Assembly (NCBI GenBank): GCA_900471925.1
Contig: UCGV01000006.1
Location: 276,206-340,205 of the forward strand
Reading direction: 5' to 3'
Length of the DNA: 64,000 nucleotides
Origin: Hyphomicrobiales bacterium
GTDB lineage: Bacteria; Pseudomonadota; Alphaproteobacteria; Rhizobiales; Rhizobiaceae
The translations under genes were made by a program, and so were the position numbers. The notes under the pieces are model-generated. The model worked only from the letters and a program-made list of their open reading frames with translations. It made no database searches and was not told where the DNA came from. Each line of letters starts with the position of its first letter. Positions within the stretch are counted from its first letter, which is position 1. Positions 63,911 through 64,000 of this stretch are shown here, piece after piece.

Positions 63911-64000
63911 TTGCAGAAACCGGGCCTCTCGCCGTCGCCCACGGGTGGCAAAGACCTTGCTTCGGAAGCGATGCGGCACAGCCGCAAGGGACTGATAGCC
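63911..64000 (+). CDS. Type I secretion ABC transporter, 5' fragment
   Basis: Only the first 30 codons are in the window. TTG 63911 has ACGGAG upstream; GTG 63887, in frame with no stop between, is an alternative. The readable segment (SEAMRHSRKGLIA near the window edge) resembles the region just before the first membrane span of PrsD-type permease/ATPase proteins. Its place opposite the calcium-binding glycosidase supports this. The assignment rests on 30 residues and context. Confidence 0.4.
   Translation, partial: MQKPGLSPSPTGGKDLASEAMRHSRKGLIA

Overview
The window reads as a stretch of main chromosome from a Rhizobiaceae alphaproteobacterium (Rhizobium/Agrobacterium group). The evidence is the gene content: phosphatidylcholine synthase (pcs), an IalB-family protein, HspQ, a glnB-glnA pair, the divergent uvrA/ssb pair with a GAAC-N7-GAAC SOS box, the order ssb-marC-gyrA-coaD-ppi-ppi-queA-tgt, high GC, many ABC uptake systems, and palindromic intergenic elements of the rhizobial mosaic type. 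I see no prophage, insertion sequence, CRISPR array, tRNA or rRNA. The species cannot be named from sequence alone.

Layout. 1-9091: an uptake/catabolic locus. A ROK regulator and a PIG-L-type deacetylase (cut by the left edge) face an operon encoding a family-1 sugar binding protein, two permeases, an argininosuccinate-lyase-superfamily enzyme, the ABC ATPase and a PfkB kinase. 9357-12576: a split MacA/MacB-like export system, followed by a GntR regulator with palindromic sites in front of it. 13359-16135: ferredoxin-NADP reductase, phosphatidylcholine synthase and a quinone oxidoreductase. 16175-20863: a BMP-type (nucleoside-like) ABC importer. 21012-26375: a ytfQRT-yjfF (galactofuranose-type) importer with a FadR-type regulator. 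26439-30542: glmU, glmS and a DUF502 membrane protein. 30539-30812: a long palindromic mosaic element between two convergent genes. 30809-36815: recG, sdhE, mfd.

36888-44711: a DsbA-family protein, an orphan peptide-binding protein, an IalB protein, hspQ, glnA-glnB with a sigma-54 promoter, and a bifunctional NAD(P)HX repair enzyme. 44765-48996: an SOS-linked uvrA-GNAT-DUF72 operon. 49252-58482: ssb, marC, gyrA, three tiny membrane proteins, coaD, two cyclophilins, queA and tgt. 58498-64000: a DUF4864 protein, a FabF-like synthase, a second palindromic repeat, an HxlR regulator, a small membrane protein, and a secreted calcium-binding glycosidase divergent from the start of what is probably its type I secretion transporter.

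How the parts work together. The first 26 kb is mostly nutrient acquisition (three separate ABC importers, each with its own regulator or enzymes). The rest is housekeeping: cell-wall precursor supply (glmU/glmS), DNA repair (recG, mfd, uvrA, ssb), nitrogen assimilation (glnBA) and queuosine tRNA modification (queA/tgt). The most unusual items are the ROK/PIG-L/ABC/lyase/kinase locus, a tRNA-guanine transglycosylase lacking two of its three zinc cysteines, palindromic elements whose ends supply stop codons to flanking genes, a hairpin that covers the ribosome site of the DUF4864 gene, and a cluster of three tiny membrane proteins behind gyrA.
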